In this document: positions 1 to 8,776 of the stretch, one piece after another
Position numbering within the stretch: the first letter of the stretch is position 1
Layout of the letters: every line of letters starts with the position of its first letter
NCBI RefSeq assembly: GCF_013003915.1
Contig: NZ_JABAIV010000002.1
Location: 744,001-808,000, forward strand
Reading direction: 5' to 3'
Source: Telluria aromaticivorans
GTDB taxonomy: Bacteria; Pseudomonadota; Gammaproteobacteria; Burkholderiales; Burkholderiaceae_D
DNA length: 64,000 bases
The notes under the pieces: model-generated
What the model was told of the DNA's origin: nothing
What the model saw: the letters and a program-made list of their open reading frames with translations, nothing else
Databases searched by the model: none
Translations under genes and position numbers: made by a program

Positions 1-108
1 ATGAAGCGCCACGATAGCACAGCGCTTATCCCTTGTGCGTGAAGTGTTGCAGCGGGTCAACTAGGCAAAATGGCACGCTGCGGCTCCCTTGAGAGCCATC
101 GCCGACTC
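1..108. other. Left edge, no supported gene
   Basis: All three forward frames hit stops within the first 65 bases (TGA at 2, TAG at 15, TGA at 40), and no start on either strand is supported. Nothing recognisable is seen before the first repeat element. The first 40 bases could hold the last residues of a forward gene that lies outside the window, but this cannot be shown. Confidence 0.5.
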
Positions 109-217
109 GTAGGGTGGGCAAGTTCCTTGCCCACGCGTTCAACCAGCGGTAGCACGGCCGCGGTGCGGTTCTCCTGCGCTAACCATCACCGCGTGGGCGG
201 AATCCGCCCACCCTACG
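109..217. repeat. REPIN-like element 1
   Basis: The element begins GTAGGGTGGGC and ends GCCCACCCTAC, the same head in inverted orientation. Each end is a hairpin: left GTGGGCAAG/CTTGCCCAC, right GTGGGCGGA/TCCGCCCAC. The left arm continues into GCGTTCAAC and the right arm is of the ATCACCGCG type, so the two ends are different subtypes. It lies just downstream of the rubredoxin gene. Confidence 0.85.
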
Positions 218-238
218 ATTTCTCACTGATCTACCGCC

Positions 239-427
239 TCAAATGGCGGTCATCTCGAAATCGTCCTTGCGCGCCCCGCACTCCGGGCAGGTCCAGTTCA
301 TTGGCACATCGGCCCAGCGGGTGCCCGGCGCAATCCCATCCTCCGGCGCACCCGTTTCCTCGTCGTAGACCCAGCCGCAGATCAGGCACATCCAGGTCTG
401 GAAAGCGACGGTTGTTTCAGTACTCAC
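239..427 (-). CDS. Rubredoxin
   Basis: This encodes a 62-residue cytoplasmic one-electron carrier with a mononuclear Fe(Cys)4 centre. The two Cys pairs are visible at C14/C17 (CLICG) and C47/C50 (CPECG), with the family's YDEETG and PGTRW motifs between them and the usual length for single-domain rubredoxins. The ATG start leaves a short natural leader (STETTVAFQ) before the first knuckle. It is transcribed away from thiD. The redox partner is not in the window; rubredoxins of this type serve oxidative-stress reductases or alkane hydroxylases, and nothing here decides between them. Confidence 0.95.
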   Translation of the reverse strand: MSTETTVAFQTWMCLICGWVYDEETGAPEDGIAPGTRWADVPMNWTCPECGARKDDFEMTAI

Positions 428-653
428 GGTGATTCCTTGTATATAGATAAATTAAATAAAGCCGCAGGAACGTCGAAGAACCGTAGCGAGCGGCAGCAAT
501 GGTGGCTAAGCCCCCAAGGGGATAATGCTCGCTGTACGCTAGTACAGCGAGCAGCGCAACCAGCGTGGTCCGGGCCGCCAGTGCAACGGGCAGTAGGTTA
601 TTCGACGTTCCGTCTAGTAAAATGGGAGAGTGAGCATCTTAATCTAAGCCGTC
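428..653. other. Divergent rubredoxin/thiD intergenic region
   Basis: This 226-bp gap separates divergent genes and should hold both promoters. A TAAAAT hexamer at 618-623 is a possible -10 for thiD, but no convincing -35 lies 16-18 bp upstream. A strong hairpin sits at 526-553 and is listed separately. I looked for the conserved thi-box (CTGAGA) of a TPP riboswitch and did not find it. Confidence 0.45.
526..553 (+). promoter_or_regulatory. Perfect 12-bp hairpin upstream of thiD
   Basis: TGCTCGCTGTAC and GTACAGCGAGCA form a perfect 12-bp stem around a 4-base GCTA loop. No T-run follows on either side, so it is not a standard intrinsic terminator. It lies about 100 bases upstream of the thiD-hemL start and could be a leader structure or an operator. 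Function is unknown. Confidence 0.45.
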
Positions 654-1493
654 GTGCAAAGCCAACCGCTACCCCTCATCATGACTTTCGGCGTGTCCGA
701 CCCGGTCGGCGCACTTGGTGTCCAGTCCGACCTGGCTGCCTTTGCCGTGCACGGATGCCATGGCCTGTCGGTGGTCGCCGGCATCCTGGTGGCCGACAGC
801 GCCAAGGTCGAAAACCTGCATGAAGTCGACAGCGACTGGATGGCCGACCAGGCCAGGGTCCTGCTTGAGGACATGCCGGTCGCCGCCTTCAAGGTCGGCG
901 CCGTCGCCACCGTGCTGCAGCTGGCCGCGATCGCCGAGATCGTCTCGGACTACCCGGACGCGCCCCTGATCCTCGATCCCTTCCTCACCGCCCTGCCCGA
1001 CTCGGGCCTGGCCGACGAAGAGATGCTGTCGGCGATCCGCTCGATCCTGGCGCCCCAGACCACGGTGCTGATGCTGTCGCAATCGGAACTGGGCCGCATG
1101 GCCGAGACCTGGCGCGAGGGCCATGTCAACGGCGAAGACACGCTGCTCGAAGACGTTGCCGAACTGACCACGGCCGGTTGCCAGTACGTGCTGGTGATGG
1201 GCACCCGCGACGACATCGGCACCTGCTCCAACACCCTGTTCGACGCCGACGGCGAAGTCGCGCGCGTGGAATGGAAACACCTGCCGGGCCCCTTCATCGG
1301 CGCCGGCAATACCTATTCGGCCGCGTTCACGGCCCTGATGGCGCGCGGCATGGATGCGAAACAGGCCTTGTTCGCCGCCCAGGAATACACGACCGGCACG
1401 CTCGAACACGCCCAGCGCTTCGGCATGGGCAAGTTCATCCCCAATAAATTCTACCGGCGCCAGCACGGCCCAGCATCCATCAATGACCACTGA
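654..1493 (+). CDS. thiD: ThiD-like hydroxymethylpyrimidine kinase, divergent active site
   Basis: This is a 279-residue ribokinase-superfamily protein related to ThiD, which phosphorylates HMP and HMP-P in thiamine synthesis. Family features are the N-terminal [13 protein letters not shown] segment (canonical AGSDSGGGAGIQADL), ILDPFLTA near residue 105 and the C-terminal [10 protein letters not shown]. At about residue 219 the catalytic position of the G-x-G-C/D loop is Asn, and the TPN motif before it reads MLSQSELG. These departures make classical kinase activity uncertain. The start is GTG; an in-frame TAA lies only two codons upstream, so it is the earliest start possible. The 3' end overlaps hemL by 11 bp, indicating one operon and translational coupling. 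Confidence 0.75.
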   Translation: MQSQPLPLIMTFGVSDPVGALGVQSDLAAFAVHGCHGLSVVAGILVADSAKVENLHEVDSDWMADQARVLLEDMPVAAFKVGAVATVLQLAAIAEIVSDYPDAPLILDPFLTALPDSGLADEEMLSAIRSILAPQTTVLMLSQSELGRMAETWREGHVNGEDTLLEDVAELTTAGCQYVLVMGTRDDIGTCSNTLFDADGEVARVEWKHLPGPFIGAGNTYSAAFTALMARGMDAKQALFAAQEYTTGTLEHAQRFGMGKFIPNKFYRRQHGPASINDH

Positions 1494-2781
1494 TAAAAGC
1501 ACCTCGAAGAACGACATCCTGTTCGCCCGCGCCCAGCAAACGACCCCGGGCGGCGTCAACTCGCCGGTGCGCGCCTTCCGCTCGGTGGGCGGCACCCCGC
1601 GCTTCATCACCCGCGCCGAAGGCCCGTATTTCTGGGACGCGGACGGCAAGCGCTACATCGACTACATCGGTTCCTGGGGCCCGGCCATCGTCGGCCACGC
1701 CCATCCCAAAGTCATCAAGGCGGTGCAGGATGCTGCGGCCAATGGCCTGTCCTTCGGAGCGCCCACCGAAGGCGAGATCGAGATCGCCGAAGAAATATGC
1801 AAGCTGGTGCCGTCGATCGAACAGGTGCGCCTGGTCTCGTCGGGCACCGAAGCGACCATGAGCGCACTGCGCCTCGCGCGCGGCGCCACCGGGCGTGACA
1901 AGATCGTCAAGTTCGAAGGCTGCTACCACGGCCACGCCGATTCGCTGCTGGTAAAAGCCGGCAGCGGCCTGCTCACCTTCGGCAACCCGACCTCGGCCGG
2001 GGTGCCGGAAGACTTCGTGAAGCACACCCTGGTCCTCGATTACAACAACGTCCCGCAACTCGAAGACGCGTTCGAGTCGATGGGCGACACCATCGCCTGC
2101 GTGATCGTGGAGCCGGTGGCCGGCAACATGAACCTGATCCGCGCCGCGCCGGAATTCCTGCAGCGCATGCGCGAGCTGTGCACCGAGCATGGCGCCGTGC
2201 TGATCTTCGACGAAGTGATGTGCGGCTTCCGCGTCGGCTTGGGCGGCGCCCAGGAAATGTACGGCATCACCCCGGACCTGACCGCACTGGGCAAGGTGAT
2301 CGGCGGCGGCCTGCCGGTGGCAGCATTCGGCGGGCGCGCGGACCTGATGCAGAAGATGGCGCCGCTGGGCCCCGTCTACCAGGCCGGCACCCTGTCGGGC
2401 AACCCGGTGGCGGTGGCGGCGGGCATGACCACCTTGAAGCTGGTGCAGGAGCCGGGCTTCTACGAGAAGCTCGGTGCGGCGGCCGAACGCCTCGTGAAGG
2501 GCTTGACGGAAGCGGCGCAGGAAGCCGACATCCCGTTCTGCGGCGATGCGGTTGGCGGCATGTTCGGTTTCTACTTCTCGAACAGCGTGCCGTCGACCTA
2601 TGCCCAGATGATGGCCGGCGACAAGGAGCGCTTCAACCGCTTCTTCCACGGCATGCTCGATGAAGGCGTGTATTTTGCGCCGGCGATGTTCGAGGCGGGT
2701 TTCGTCTCGGCCCAGCATGATGATGCGGTGATCGACGAGACCATTGAGGCGGCGCGCCGCGTTTTCAAACGCATCGCCTAG
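1483..2781 (+). CDS. hemL: Glutamate-1-semialdehyde 2,1-aminomutase
   Basis: This 432-residue PLP enzyme converts glutamate-1-semialdehyde to 5-aminolevulinate, the last step of the C5 route to tetrapyrroles. The PLP-binding lysine is K271 in [15 protein letters not shown], and the ring-nitrogen aspartate is D243 in IFDEVM. The [13 protein letters not shown] phosphate-binding segment (121-133) and the N-terminal [11 protein letters not shown] signature are intact, and the length matches the family (about 427). The chosen ATG at 1483 begins [10 protein letters not shown] and overlaps the end of thiD. Longer upstream starts would only extend into thiD in another frame. A strong terminator and a REPIN-like element follow the gene. 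Confidence 0.97.
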   Translation: MTTDKSTSKNDILFARAQQTTPGGVNSPVRAFRSVGGTPRFITRAEGPYFWDADGKRYIDYIGSWGPAIVGHAHPKVIKAVQDAAANGLSFGAPTEGEIEIAEEICKLVPSIEQVRLVSSGTEATMSALRLARGATGRDKIVKFEGCYHGHADSLLVKAGSGLLTFGNPTSAGVPEDFVKHTLVLDYNNVPQLEDAFESMGDTIACVIVEPVAGNMNLIRAAPEFLQRMRELCTEHGAVLIFDEVMCGFRVGLGGAQEMYGITPDLTALGKVIGGGLPVAAFGGRADLMQKMAPLGPVYQAGTLSGNPVAVAAGMTTLKLVQEPGFYEKLGAAAERLVKGLTEAAQEADIPFCGDAVGGMFGFYFSNSVPSTYAQMMAGDKERFNRFFHGMLDEGVYFAPAMFEAGFVSAQHDDAVIDETIEAARRVFKRIA

Positions 2782-2800
2782 CCATGATTTGACGAGACCC

Positions 2801-2909
2801 GTAGGGTGGGCAGATTCTGCCCACGCGTTCAACCAGTGCGTGAATAGCCGCGGCGTTTGGTATTCAGGCGAAAGTTGAACGCGCGGTCGGCGAAGCCGAC
2901 CACCCTACG
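2801..2909. repeat. REPIN-like element 2
   Basis: The left hairpin is GTGGGCAGA/TCTGCCCAC followed by GCGTTCAAC. The right arm is GTTGAACGCG followed by a GGTCGGCGAAGCCGACC hairpin and CCTAC. The stem difference is compensatory (GGTCGGC pairs with GCCGACC). It lies between the convergent hemL and corA genes. Confidence 0.85.
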
Positions 2910-2910
2910 A

Positions 2911-2945
2911 AAACGGCTGGTGAAATTTAATTTCACCAGCCGTTT
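2911..2945. terminator. Bidirectional terminator between hemL and corA
   Basis: AAACGGCTGGTGAAAT pairs perfectly with ATTTCACCAGCCGTTT around a 3-base centre. A-rich and T-rich flanks give a U-tract in both directions. It can end both the thiD-hemL transcript and the convergent corA transcript. Confidence 0.85.
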
Positions 2946-2966
2946 CTATTTGAAATATTCTTTCAC

Positions 2967-3932
2967 TCAGCGCAACCAGCCCCGCCGGTAGAAATACCAC
3001 AGCGGCGCCGCACTGCAAATCACCATCAGCCCGATCGCGAATGGATAACCAAACGTCCAGTTCAGCTCCGGCAGGCGCCGGAAGTTCATGCCGTAAACGC
3101 TGGCGATCAGGGTCGGCGGCAGGAAGGCGACCGAAGCCACCGAGAACATCTTGATGATCTTGTTCTGGTTAATGTTGATGAAACCGACGGTGGCATCCAT
3201 CAGGAAGTTCACTTTGTCGAACAGGAAGGACGTGTGGCCGTCCAGCGATTCGATGTCGCGCAAAATCTGGCGCGCCTCCTCGAACTGGTCGGCATTGAGC
3301 AGGCGGCCGCGCATCAGGAAGCTGACCGCGCGGCGCGTGTCCATCATGTTGCGGCGGATGCGGCCGTTCAAGTCTTCCTCGTGCGCGATCGAGTTCAGCG
3401 CGGCGGCCGCGTCCTGGTCGGTGAATTCTTTCTGCAGCACGCGGGTCGAGACTTCTTCCAGCGCTTCGTAGATGCCCTCCAGCGCATCGGCCGAATACTC
3501 GGCGTCGGTCGCGTACAAATCGAGCAGCACGTCCATGTAGTCTTCGATCGAGCCGGGACGCGAGCGCGCGCGCAGGCGCACCAGGCGGAACACCGGCAGG
3601 TCGTCGTTATGGACCGAAAACAGGATTTTCCCGGACAGGATGAAAGCCACCGTCACCACGCGCGACGGGCCGTCTTCTTCTTCCAGCAAAAAGTCGGTGC
3701 GCAGGTGCAGGTCGCCGTTCTCGGCTTCGTAGTAGCGGGCCGAGGCCTCGATATCCTGGACTTCGTCCTCGCCCGGCAAGGTCACGCCATAAGTCGCCTT
3801 GACCAGGGTGCGCTCTTCCTCGGTCGGATCGGTCAGGTCGACCCAGACCGGGACCACGTTTTCCAGGTCTTCGCGCGTGTCGACGCCTACCTGGTTGAGT
3901 CGGCCATTCTGGAGGACAAATACGTTGATCAT
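2967..3932 (-). CDS. corA: CorA-family magnesium/cobalt transporter
   Basis: This is an inner-membrane divalent cation channel of 321 residues. The large N-terminal cytoplasmic domain is rich in acid residues. Two membrane helices sit at the C terminus, and the signature YGMNF (about residues 280-284) lies between them. Basic residues (RRGWLR) end the protein, as in CorA. The start at 3932 (MINVFVLQNG) matches the usual CorA N-terminus and has a GAGAAAAG purine stretch upstream; an ATG 12 codons earlier is less likely. The gene stands alone and is convergent with hemL. Confidence 0.93.
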   Translation of the reverse strand: MINVFVLQNGRLNQVGVDTREDLENVVPVWVDLTDPTEEERTLVKATYGVTLPGEDEVQDIEASARYYEAENGDLHLRTDFLLEEEDGPSRVVTVAFILSGKILFSVHNDDLPVFRLVRLRARSRPGSIEDYMDVLLDLYATDAEYSADALEGIYEALEEVSTRVLQKEFTDQDAAAALNSIAHEEDLNGRIRRNMMDTRRAVSFLMRGRLLNADQFEEARQILRDIESLDGHTSFLFDKVNFLMDATVGFININQNKIIKMFSVASVAFLPPTLIASVYGMNFRRLPELNWTFGYPFAIGLMVICSAAPLWYFYRRGWLR

Positions 3933-4038
3933 GCGCTTTTCTCGGCCGGGATTCGAAAATTTCCGCAAGTGTAACCGACAGGCCTAGCCGCGGCCACCCC
4001 GTCACGACATTTTCATGCCGTGCTGGCCCGGGCGGGGC

Positions 4039-4767
4039 TCAAGGCAGGTCGGCGAAGCGCATCCGTCGCTGGATCAGCGCGGTGCGGCGCACCAGGTAGC
4101 CGGTGGAGCGGTGCTTGTCGTAGTAGCGCGGGTTCGGCAGCATCACCGCCAGGCGCGCGGCCTGCGACGCCGACAGGTTGGCCGCCGAGGTGCGGAAGTA
4201 GTAACGCGCGGCGGCTTCGGCGCCGAACACGCCGCGGCCGTACTCCACCACGTTGAGGTAGACCTCGAGGATGCGGCGCTTGCTCATCACGGTTTCCAGC
4301 ATGAAGGCGATGATCATTTCCTGGCCCTTGCGCAGGTAGCTGCGCGAGCCGGACAGGAACAAATTCTTGGCCAGCTGCTGGGTGATGGTGGAGCCGCCGC
4401 CGACCACCTTGCTGCGGCGGTTGTTGCGTTCATAGGCTTTTTCCAGCGCCTCCCAATCCACGCCGCCGTGCGCCGCGAAGCCCGAATCTTCCGATGCCAC
4501 CACCGCCCGTTTCAAATTGGTCGAGATGCGCTCGTAGGGCACCCACTGGTGCTTGAGCTTCGCGTCCGGATTCTTTTCGCGCAGTTCCGACAGCTGCTGG
4601 CGCATGAAGCTGGTCGATCCCGGATCGACATAGGCGTACCAGCAGACCATGATGAAGAAGTAAAGCTGGACCAGGAAGACCAGCAGGATCGGGCCGAGGA
4701 TGATCCACTTGACCCAGCGGCGCGGCGCCGCCTTTCGTGGCCCGGCCGTCTTACGTGTTTTGCTCAT
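4039..4767 (-). CDS. mtgA: Monofunctional biosynthetic peptidoglycan transglycosylase
   Basis: This GT51 enzyme polymerises lipid II into glycan strands at the periplasmic face of the inner membrane. The protein is 242 residues. A Lys/Arg-rich cytoplasmic start is followed by one membrane anchor at about 19-46. The GT51 motifs follow: ASEDSGFAAHGGVDW with catalytic Glu93, GGGSTITQQLAKNLFL at 123-138, and KRRILEVYLN. There is no transpeptidase domain, so this is MtgA and not a class A PBP. The start at 4767 (MSKTRK) is 5 bp after the aroE stop, which places it last in a tonB-like-aroE-mtgA operon. Confidence 0.95.
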   Translation of the reverse strand: MSKTRKTAGPRKAAPRRWVKWIILGPILLVFLVQLYFFIMVCWYAYVDPGSTSFMRQQLSELREKNPDAKLKHQWVPYERISTNLKRAVVASEDSGFAAHGGVDWEALEKAYERNNRRSKVVGGGSTITQQLAKNLFLSGSRSYLRKGQEMIIAFMLETVMSKRRILEVYLNVVEYGRGVFGAEAAARYYFRTSAANLSASQAARLAVMLPNPRYYDKHRSTGYLVRRTALIQRRMRFADLP

Positions 4768-4772
4768 TATTC

Positions 4773-5582
4773 TTATGGTCGCATCTGGTTCAGGACGTCC
4801 GCCGTGTCGGGCCGCACGCCGCGCCACAGGGCGAAGGCTTCGGCCGCCTGCTCCACCAGCATGCCCAGGCCGTCGCGGGTGGCGGCGCCCTGGCTTGCCG
4901 CGAACTCCATGAACACGGTCGGTTTATTTCCGTACATCATATCCAAAGCCAGCGTGGATGGGCAAAAAACACTCGCTGGTATGGGCGGCAAATCCGACGA
5001 CAGGCTGGCGGAGGTGGCGTTGACGACGATGTCGAAGCTGCCGGTGATCCCTGCAAAACCGGTCGCGCTGACCGGAATGCCGTACGCGCCAAAATCCCGG
5101 GCCAGCGCTTGCGCCGTGGCCAGCGTGCGGTTGGCGATCACGATCTCGCGCGGGCCTTCTTGTAAAAATGGCAGCAGCACGCCGCGCGCCGCGCCGCCGG
5201 CGCCGAGCAGCAGAACGCGCTTGTCCTTGAGCGGCACGCCCGCGTTGCGGGTGATGTCGGCCACCAGGCCCGGGCCGTCGGTGTTGTCGCCGACGATCTC
5301 GCCATCTGCGAACACCAGCGTGTTGACGGCGCCGGCCGCACGCGCACGCTCGTTCAGGCGCGTGGCAAGCTGCGCCGCCTCGATCTTGAAAGGCACGGTG
5401 ACGTTGGCGCCTTTGTAGCCCTCGTGCACCAAACGCTGCACGGTGGCCGCGAAACCATCCAGGGGCGCCAGGCAGCGTTCGTAATTCAGGTCCTGGCCGG
5501 TCGCGTGCGCGAAAGCGGCGTGGATCCCGGGTGATTTACTGTGCGCGATGGGGTGGCCAATGACACAGTATTTGTCGGTCAC
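4773..5582 (-). CDS. aroE: Shikimate dehydrogenase (NADP)
   Basis: AroE reduces 3-dehydroshikimate to shikimate with NADPH in the aromatic amino acid pathway. In this 269-residue protein the shikimate-binding SKSP lies at 15-18, catalytic Lys66 is in NVTVPFK, Asp102 is in GDNTDGPG, and the NADP loop GAGGAARG is at 127-134. The start is GTG at 5582 and overlaps the TGA of the upstream tonB-like gene (GTGA), so translation is probably coupled. Starting here places the conserved YCVIGHPIAHSKSP directly at the N terminus. aroQ of the same pathway lies about 7 kb away at 12881. Confidence 0.95.
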   Translation of the reverse strand: MTDKYCVIGHPIAHSKSPGIHAAFAHATGQDLNYERCLAPLDGFAATVQRLVHEGYKGANVTVPFKIEAAQLATRLNERARAAGAVNTLVFADGEIVGDNTDGPGLVADITRNAGVPLKDKRVLLLGAGGAARGVLLPFLQEGPREIVIANRTLATAQALARDFGAYGIPVSATGFAGITGSFDIVVNATSASLSSDLPPIPASVFCPSTLALDMMYGNKPTVFMEFAASQGAATRDGLGMLVEQAAEAFALWRGVRPDTADVLNQMRP

Positions 5583-6472
5583 TGCGCGCCCCCGCGCAAT
5601 TCGGCCTGCATCTTGTCCTCGCGCGTGAAGCGGAAGCGCGTGATCACTTCCCACAAATCGTCCTTGCCCTGGGTGCGCATGTTGGCCGGGAAGCCGCCGA
5701 AAGGCGCCGCCTGGCGCACGATCTGCAGCGCCGCCTTGTCGAGCGCCGGATTGCCGGAACCCTGCTCGATGCGCGGGCCGCCGTCCTTCATATAGATGGA
5801 GCCGTCCTGGAAGATCGGGATGTAGACCACCAGCTCGCCGTACAGCTTGCGCCCGCCCTGCTGCGGGAAATTGAGCGTGCCGATTTCCTCGATCCGCTTC
5901 TGCATTTCCTTGTAATAGATGGCGTAGCCGACCTGGCGCGTGCTCGGCGTGATCTGGGTGCGCTTGGGACGCTTGTTCTGGTCTTCGATGCGCTCGATGA
6001 CTTCGGCCGCCGCGCGCGAGATGGCGCGGCTGGTATCGAAGGCGTCGGCCCCCGTGCGGGTGGGATCGGGCTTGTCCTGCTCCGTTTTCGGGGAGGCAGT
6101 AAAGCTGGTGCGCTGCACGCGGGTCAGGACGTTCTGCTGCTGCAGTTCGAGGTCGGCGATGCGGCGCTGCAGGGCCTTGACGCTTTCGCCGTTCTCGATT
6201 CTCCGCAGGTCCGGCAGCGGGGAGCGGGCGCGGCCCGCATCGGCCGTGCCGCCGCCGTCGAGGTTGGCCTGGGCCAGGGCATCGGCCTTGGCCGGGGCAT
6301 TGGCATGCTTGGCGTTCACCAGGATGACTTCCAGCCCCGGATCGGCCGGCTGGTGCCGGAACGCATCCGGCGCGGCAAAACGCACCGCCAGCAGCGCCGC
6401 GTGCAGGAGCACGGACACGCCGAGGGCAATCGTCAAGGGTCGGTTGTTCTGCAAATACTTCACGCGCTGCAC
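5579..6472 (-). CDS. TonB-like energy transducer
   Basis: This 297-residue protein has one N-terminal membrane helix (about 12-30, TIALGVSVLLHAALLAV), a long linker rich in Ala, Arg and Gln, and a C-terminal TonB-like domain (about 200-290). The C-terminal domain includes LYGELVVYIPIFQDGSIY and GNPALDKAALQIVRQAAPFGGFP. Proteins of this family span the periplasm and may transmit proton-motive force or act as periplasmic scaffolds. No exbB or exbD lies nearby and the linker lacks the usual Pro-Glu/Pro-Lys repeats, so a TonB role in iron uptake is not shown. The GTG start at 6472 has an alternative GTG 9 bp downstream. It begins the aroE-mtgA operon. Confidence 0.8.
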   Translation of the reverse strand: MQRVKYLQNNRPLTIALGVSVLLHAALLAVRFAAPDAFRHQPADPGLEVILVNAKHANAPAKADALAQANLDGGGTADAGRARSPLPDLRRIENGESVKALQRRIADLELQQQNVLTRVQRTSFTASPKTEQDKPDPTRTGADAFDTSRAISRAAAEVIERIEDQNKRPKRTQITPSTRQVGYAIYYKEMQKRIEEIGTLNFPQQGGRKLYGELVVYIPIFQDGSIYMKDGGPRIEQGSGNPALDKAALQIVRQAAPFGGFPANMRTQGKDDLWEVITRFRFTREDKMQAELRGGAQ

Positions 6473-6596
6473 TCGCCCGGGAGGGCTGTTGGATCAGGGA
6501 CTGATCATTCTAACCCGCAACGGGTGGCGTGGGGGGAATGTGGAAGGGGTGTAACAACGGTGATATTGGCCGCTAACCGGGAGATAGTCGCGCTCC

Positions 6597-6705
6597 GTAG
6601 GGTGGGCAGATTCTGCCCACGCGGTCAACAGGCGGCGAGACCATCGTGCTCGCTTATTCATCCGCTAACTATCACCGCGTGGGCTGGAGACCCGCCCACC
6701 CTACG
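6597..6705. repeat. REPIN-like element 3
   Basis: GTAGGGTGGGCAGATTCTGCCCACGCGG opens the element. ATCACCGCGTGGGC, a GGAGACC loop and GCCCACCCTAC close it. It lies between the RNase II stop and the tonB-like start, within a run of same-strand genes, so its hairpins would be transcribed. Confidence 0.85.
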
Positions 6706-6709
6706 AATT

Positions 6710-8776
6710 TCACTCTGTTCCAGCGTCCGTGGGAAGTTCCCCACCATCTTCCGTGGTCACAACAGCAACGACGCCTTCAGCTTCGACCACCTCCGCCACC
6801 GCAGCCTCCCCCGTATCGCCCTCTTCCTCTTCTTCCAGGCCGATCGACTCGTCCGGAGCGGCAGCCGCCACTTCCAGCAGGCGCGCCTCCAGCACCAGGT
6901 CGACCTCGTCCCAGCGCACGATGTCGAGCTTCACTTGCGCACCGCGCGCCACCGAGCTCATGCCGGCCAGGCGCACCACCAGCGGCACGTCGACCAGGCG
7001 CACGATCTCGTCCTTCAGCACCACGGCGTCGACGTGCTTGGCATCGGTCTGGCCCAGCCAGCGCAGGCACCAGTAGCGTTCCATGTTCTGCTGGAAGTCG
7101 TTGTACGCGGCATAGGCCGCGTCGAACGCGGAGACAATCGAGAACAGGGTCGCGTCGCGCGGCTTGAACGGCGCCACCAGCGGCGCGGTCACGCCATGCT
7201 CGGCGCAGGCGATGATCTGCCACTGGTTCACCAGGTCGGTGTAGCGGCGCAGCGGCGAGGTGCTCCATGCGTACTGGTCCACGCCCAGGCCCTGGTGCGG
7301 TGCGGCGTGCGTGACCATGCGCACCTGGATCTTGGCGCCCCAGCCGCCGGCGCCCGGCCCCTGCGAGCGGTAGATGCCCGGCACGTCCGAGTCGTGCAGC
7401 AGCTTGCCCCAGGTGCTGTTCGCGAAGATCATCAGTTCGGCCACGATCTTGTCGAGCGGCGCGCCGCGCTTGCGGCGCACGATCGAGACCACGTCGTCTT
7501 CCACGTAAAAGTTGAAGTCGACGCGGTTGGCCTGTTCCGGTTTCAATCCGAAGGCTTCGCGCTTCTTCATGCGGCCGGCTTCCAGCTGCAGCGCCCACTT
7601 CCACAGCAGGCCCAGCTCGTCCTTGTGCGGGTACTCGCCCTCGCCGCTCGCCAGCGTCTCTTCATTCACCAGCGCATCGAGGTCGTTGTGGCGCAGGTTG
7701 CTCCGGATCGGCACGCGTTCGGCGCGGGTCGTGGTCGAGACCAGGCTCCAGTCTTCCGGATTGATCACGGCGTACAGCGACAGCGCCGGGCAGTCCTTGC
7801 CTTCGGCCAGGGTGAAGGCTTCCACCACTTCGTCCGGCAGCATGGTGATCTTATCGCCCGGCATATACACGGTCGACATGCGCGCACGCGCGATCTTGTC
7901 GATGGCGTCGTCCGGGCGGATCGCCAGGCCGGGCGCGGCGATGTGGATACCCACGCGCACCGTGCCATCATCGAGCTTCACCACCGAGAAGGCGTCGTCG
8001 ATTTCGGTCGTGGTGACGTCGTCGATCGAGAAGGCGGCCACGTCGGCCAGCGGCAGCTCGAGCGGCGCCGCCGGCAGCGGAACGCCGCCCGCGCCCACCG
8101 GCGCGAAGCCGGCGCCGCGCGGGAAATACTCGAACAGGAAGCGCGCCATGTGCAGTTCCTTGGGCGAGCCCAGGCCGCGGGTCGCCAGCATCAGGCGCGG
8201 GGCCGTGGTGTGCAGCTCGTTGGCGGCAGCTTCCAACGCCTTGTATTCGATGGTGTTCTTGTCCGGCTTGAACAGCAGCTGCTGCACGATGGGCTGCATC
8301 GAGGCTGGCAGCGTGCCCGCCTTGAGCTCTTCCACATAGCCGGCCTGCACGATGGCCTGCTGCTTCTTCTTTTCGATGCCGGCCAGCGCCGCCTTGAGCG
8401 TCTGCTCCGGCGCCGCCTTGTAGCGTCCGCGGCCCTTCTTGTGGAAATAGACCGGGGCGCCGTGCAGCGCCAGCACCAGGCCGGCCGCTTCGCTTGGCAG
8501 CGGCGCATGGCCGAAGTACTCAAGGCCCAGCTCGGGAATGCCGAATTCGTCCTGGCCCGCGACCTCCCACAGGAAGTCGAGGTCCACTTCCGCGGCGATG
8601 CCCCTGGCATTGGCCAGCAGCGTTTCCGGATCGGGCTTCTCGAACTGGATCAGCACGTCCTTGGCCTTGACCTTGGTGCGCTTGCCGCTGGCCAGCTCCA
8701 CCTGGTAGGCCTCGCCGGCCTGCGACAGTACGGTGCCGACCTTGAAGTCGCCCGATTCTTCAAAAAATAGATTCAT
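6710..8776 (-). CDS. RNase II-family (RNB domain) exoribonuclease
   Basis: This 688-residue protein is a 3'-5' exoribonuclease of the RNB family. The catalytic RNB domain covers roughly 245-540 and opens with FSIDDVTTTEIDDAFSV (249-265), which carries the conserved metal-binding aspartates; GIHIAAPG follows. The N-terminal region resembles the RNB-associated N-terminal domains found in betaproteobacterial proteins rather than canonical E. coli cold-shock domains. A degenerate S1-like segment is near 600-660, followed by an acidic, Glu-rich C-terminal tail. The ATG at 8776 (MNLFFEESGDF) overlaps the ubiC stop (ATGA). A 124-codon upstream extension would only read through ubiC in another frame. 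I cannot separate RNase II from RNase R by motif alone. Confidence 0.88.
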   Translation of the reverse strand: MNLFFEESGDFKVGTVLSQAGEAYQVELASGKRTKVKAKDVLIQFEKPDPETLLANARGIAAEVDLDFLWEVAGQDEFGIPELGLEYFGHAPLPSEAAGLVLALHGAPVYFHKKGRGRYKAAPEQTLKAALAGIEKKKQQAIVQAGYVEELKAGTLPASMQPIVQQLLFKPDKNTIEYKALEAAANELHTTAPRLMLATRGLGSPKELHMARFLFEYFPRGAGFAPVGAGGVPLPAAPLELPLADVAAFSIDDVTTTEIDDAFSVVKLDDGTVRVGIHIAAPGLAIRPDDAIDKIARARMSTVYMPGDKITMLPDEVVEAFTLAEGKDCPALSLYAVINPEDWSLVSTTTRAERVPIRSNLRHNDLDALVNEETLASGEGEYPHKDELGLLWKWALQLEAGRMKKREAFGLKPEQANRVDFNFYVEDDVVSIVRRKRGAPLDKIVAELMIFANSTWGKLLHDSDVPGIYRSQGPGAGGWGAKIQVRMVTHAAPHQGLGVDQYAWSTSPLRRYTDLVNQWQIIACAEHGVTAPLVAPFKPRDATLFSIVSAFDAAYAAYNDFQQNMERYWCLRWLGQTDAKHVDAVVLKDEIVRLVDVPLVVRLAGMSSVARGAQVKLDIVRWDEVDLVLEARLLEVAAAAPDESIGLEEEEEGDTGEAAVAEVVEAEGVVAVVTTEDGGELPTDAGTE

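Noticed and set aside
428-653. TPP riboswitch upstream of thiD
   Set aside because: The conserved CTGAGA box is missing, and the hairpin seen does not fit the THI fold.
669-1649. Long minus-strand open frame over thiD
   Set aside because: It is antisense to a clear kinase gene, His/Arg/Gly-rich with no family, and reflects GC bias at third positions.
4015-5418. 467-codon plus-strand frame over mtgA and aroE
   Set aside because: Both genes on the other strand have full motif support. This frame is a GC-driven shadow.
6597-6705. Intrinsic terminator between RNase II and the tonB-like gene
   Set aside because: The hairpins belong to a REPIN-like element and lack U-tracts; they may reduce read-through but are not standard terminators.
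6305-8770. 821-codon plus-strand frame over the RNase gene
   Set aside because: Composition is rich in Arg, His and Gln with no motif; the RNB domain is on the other strand.
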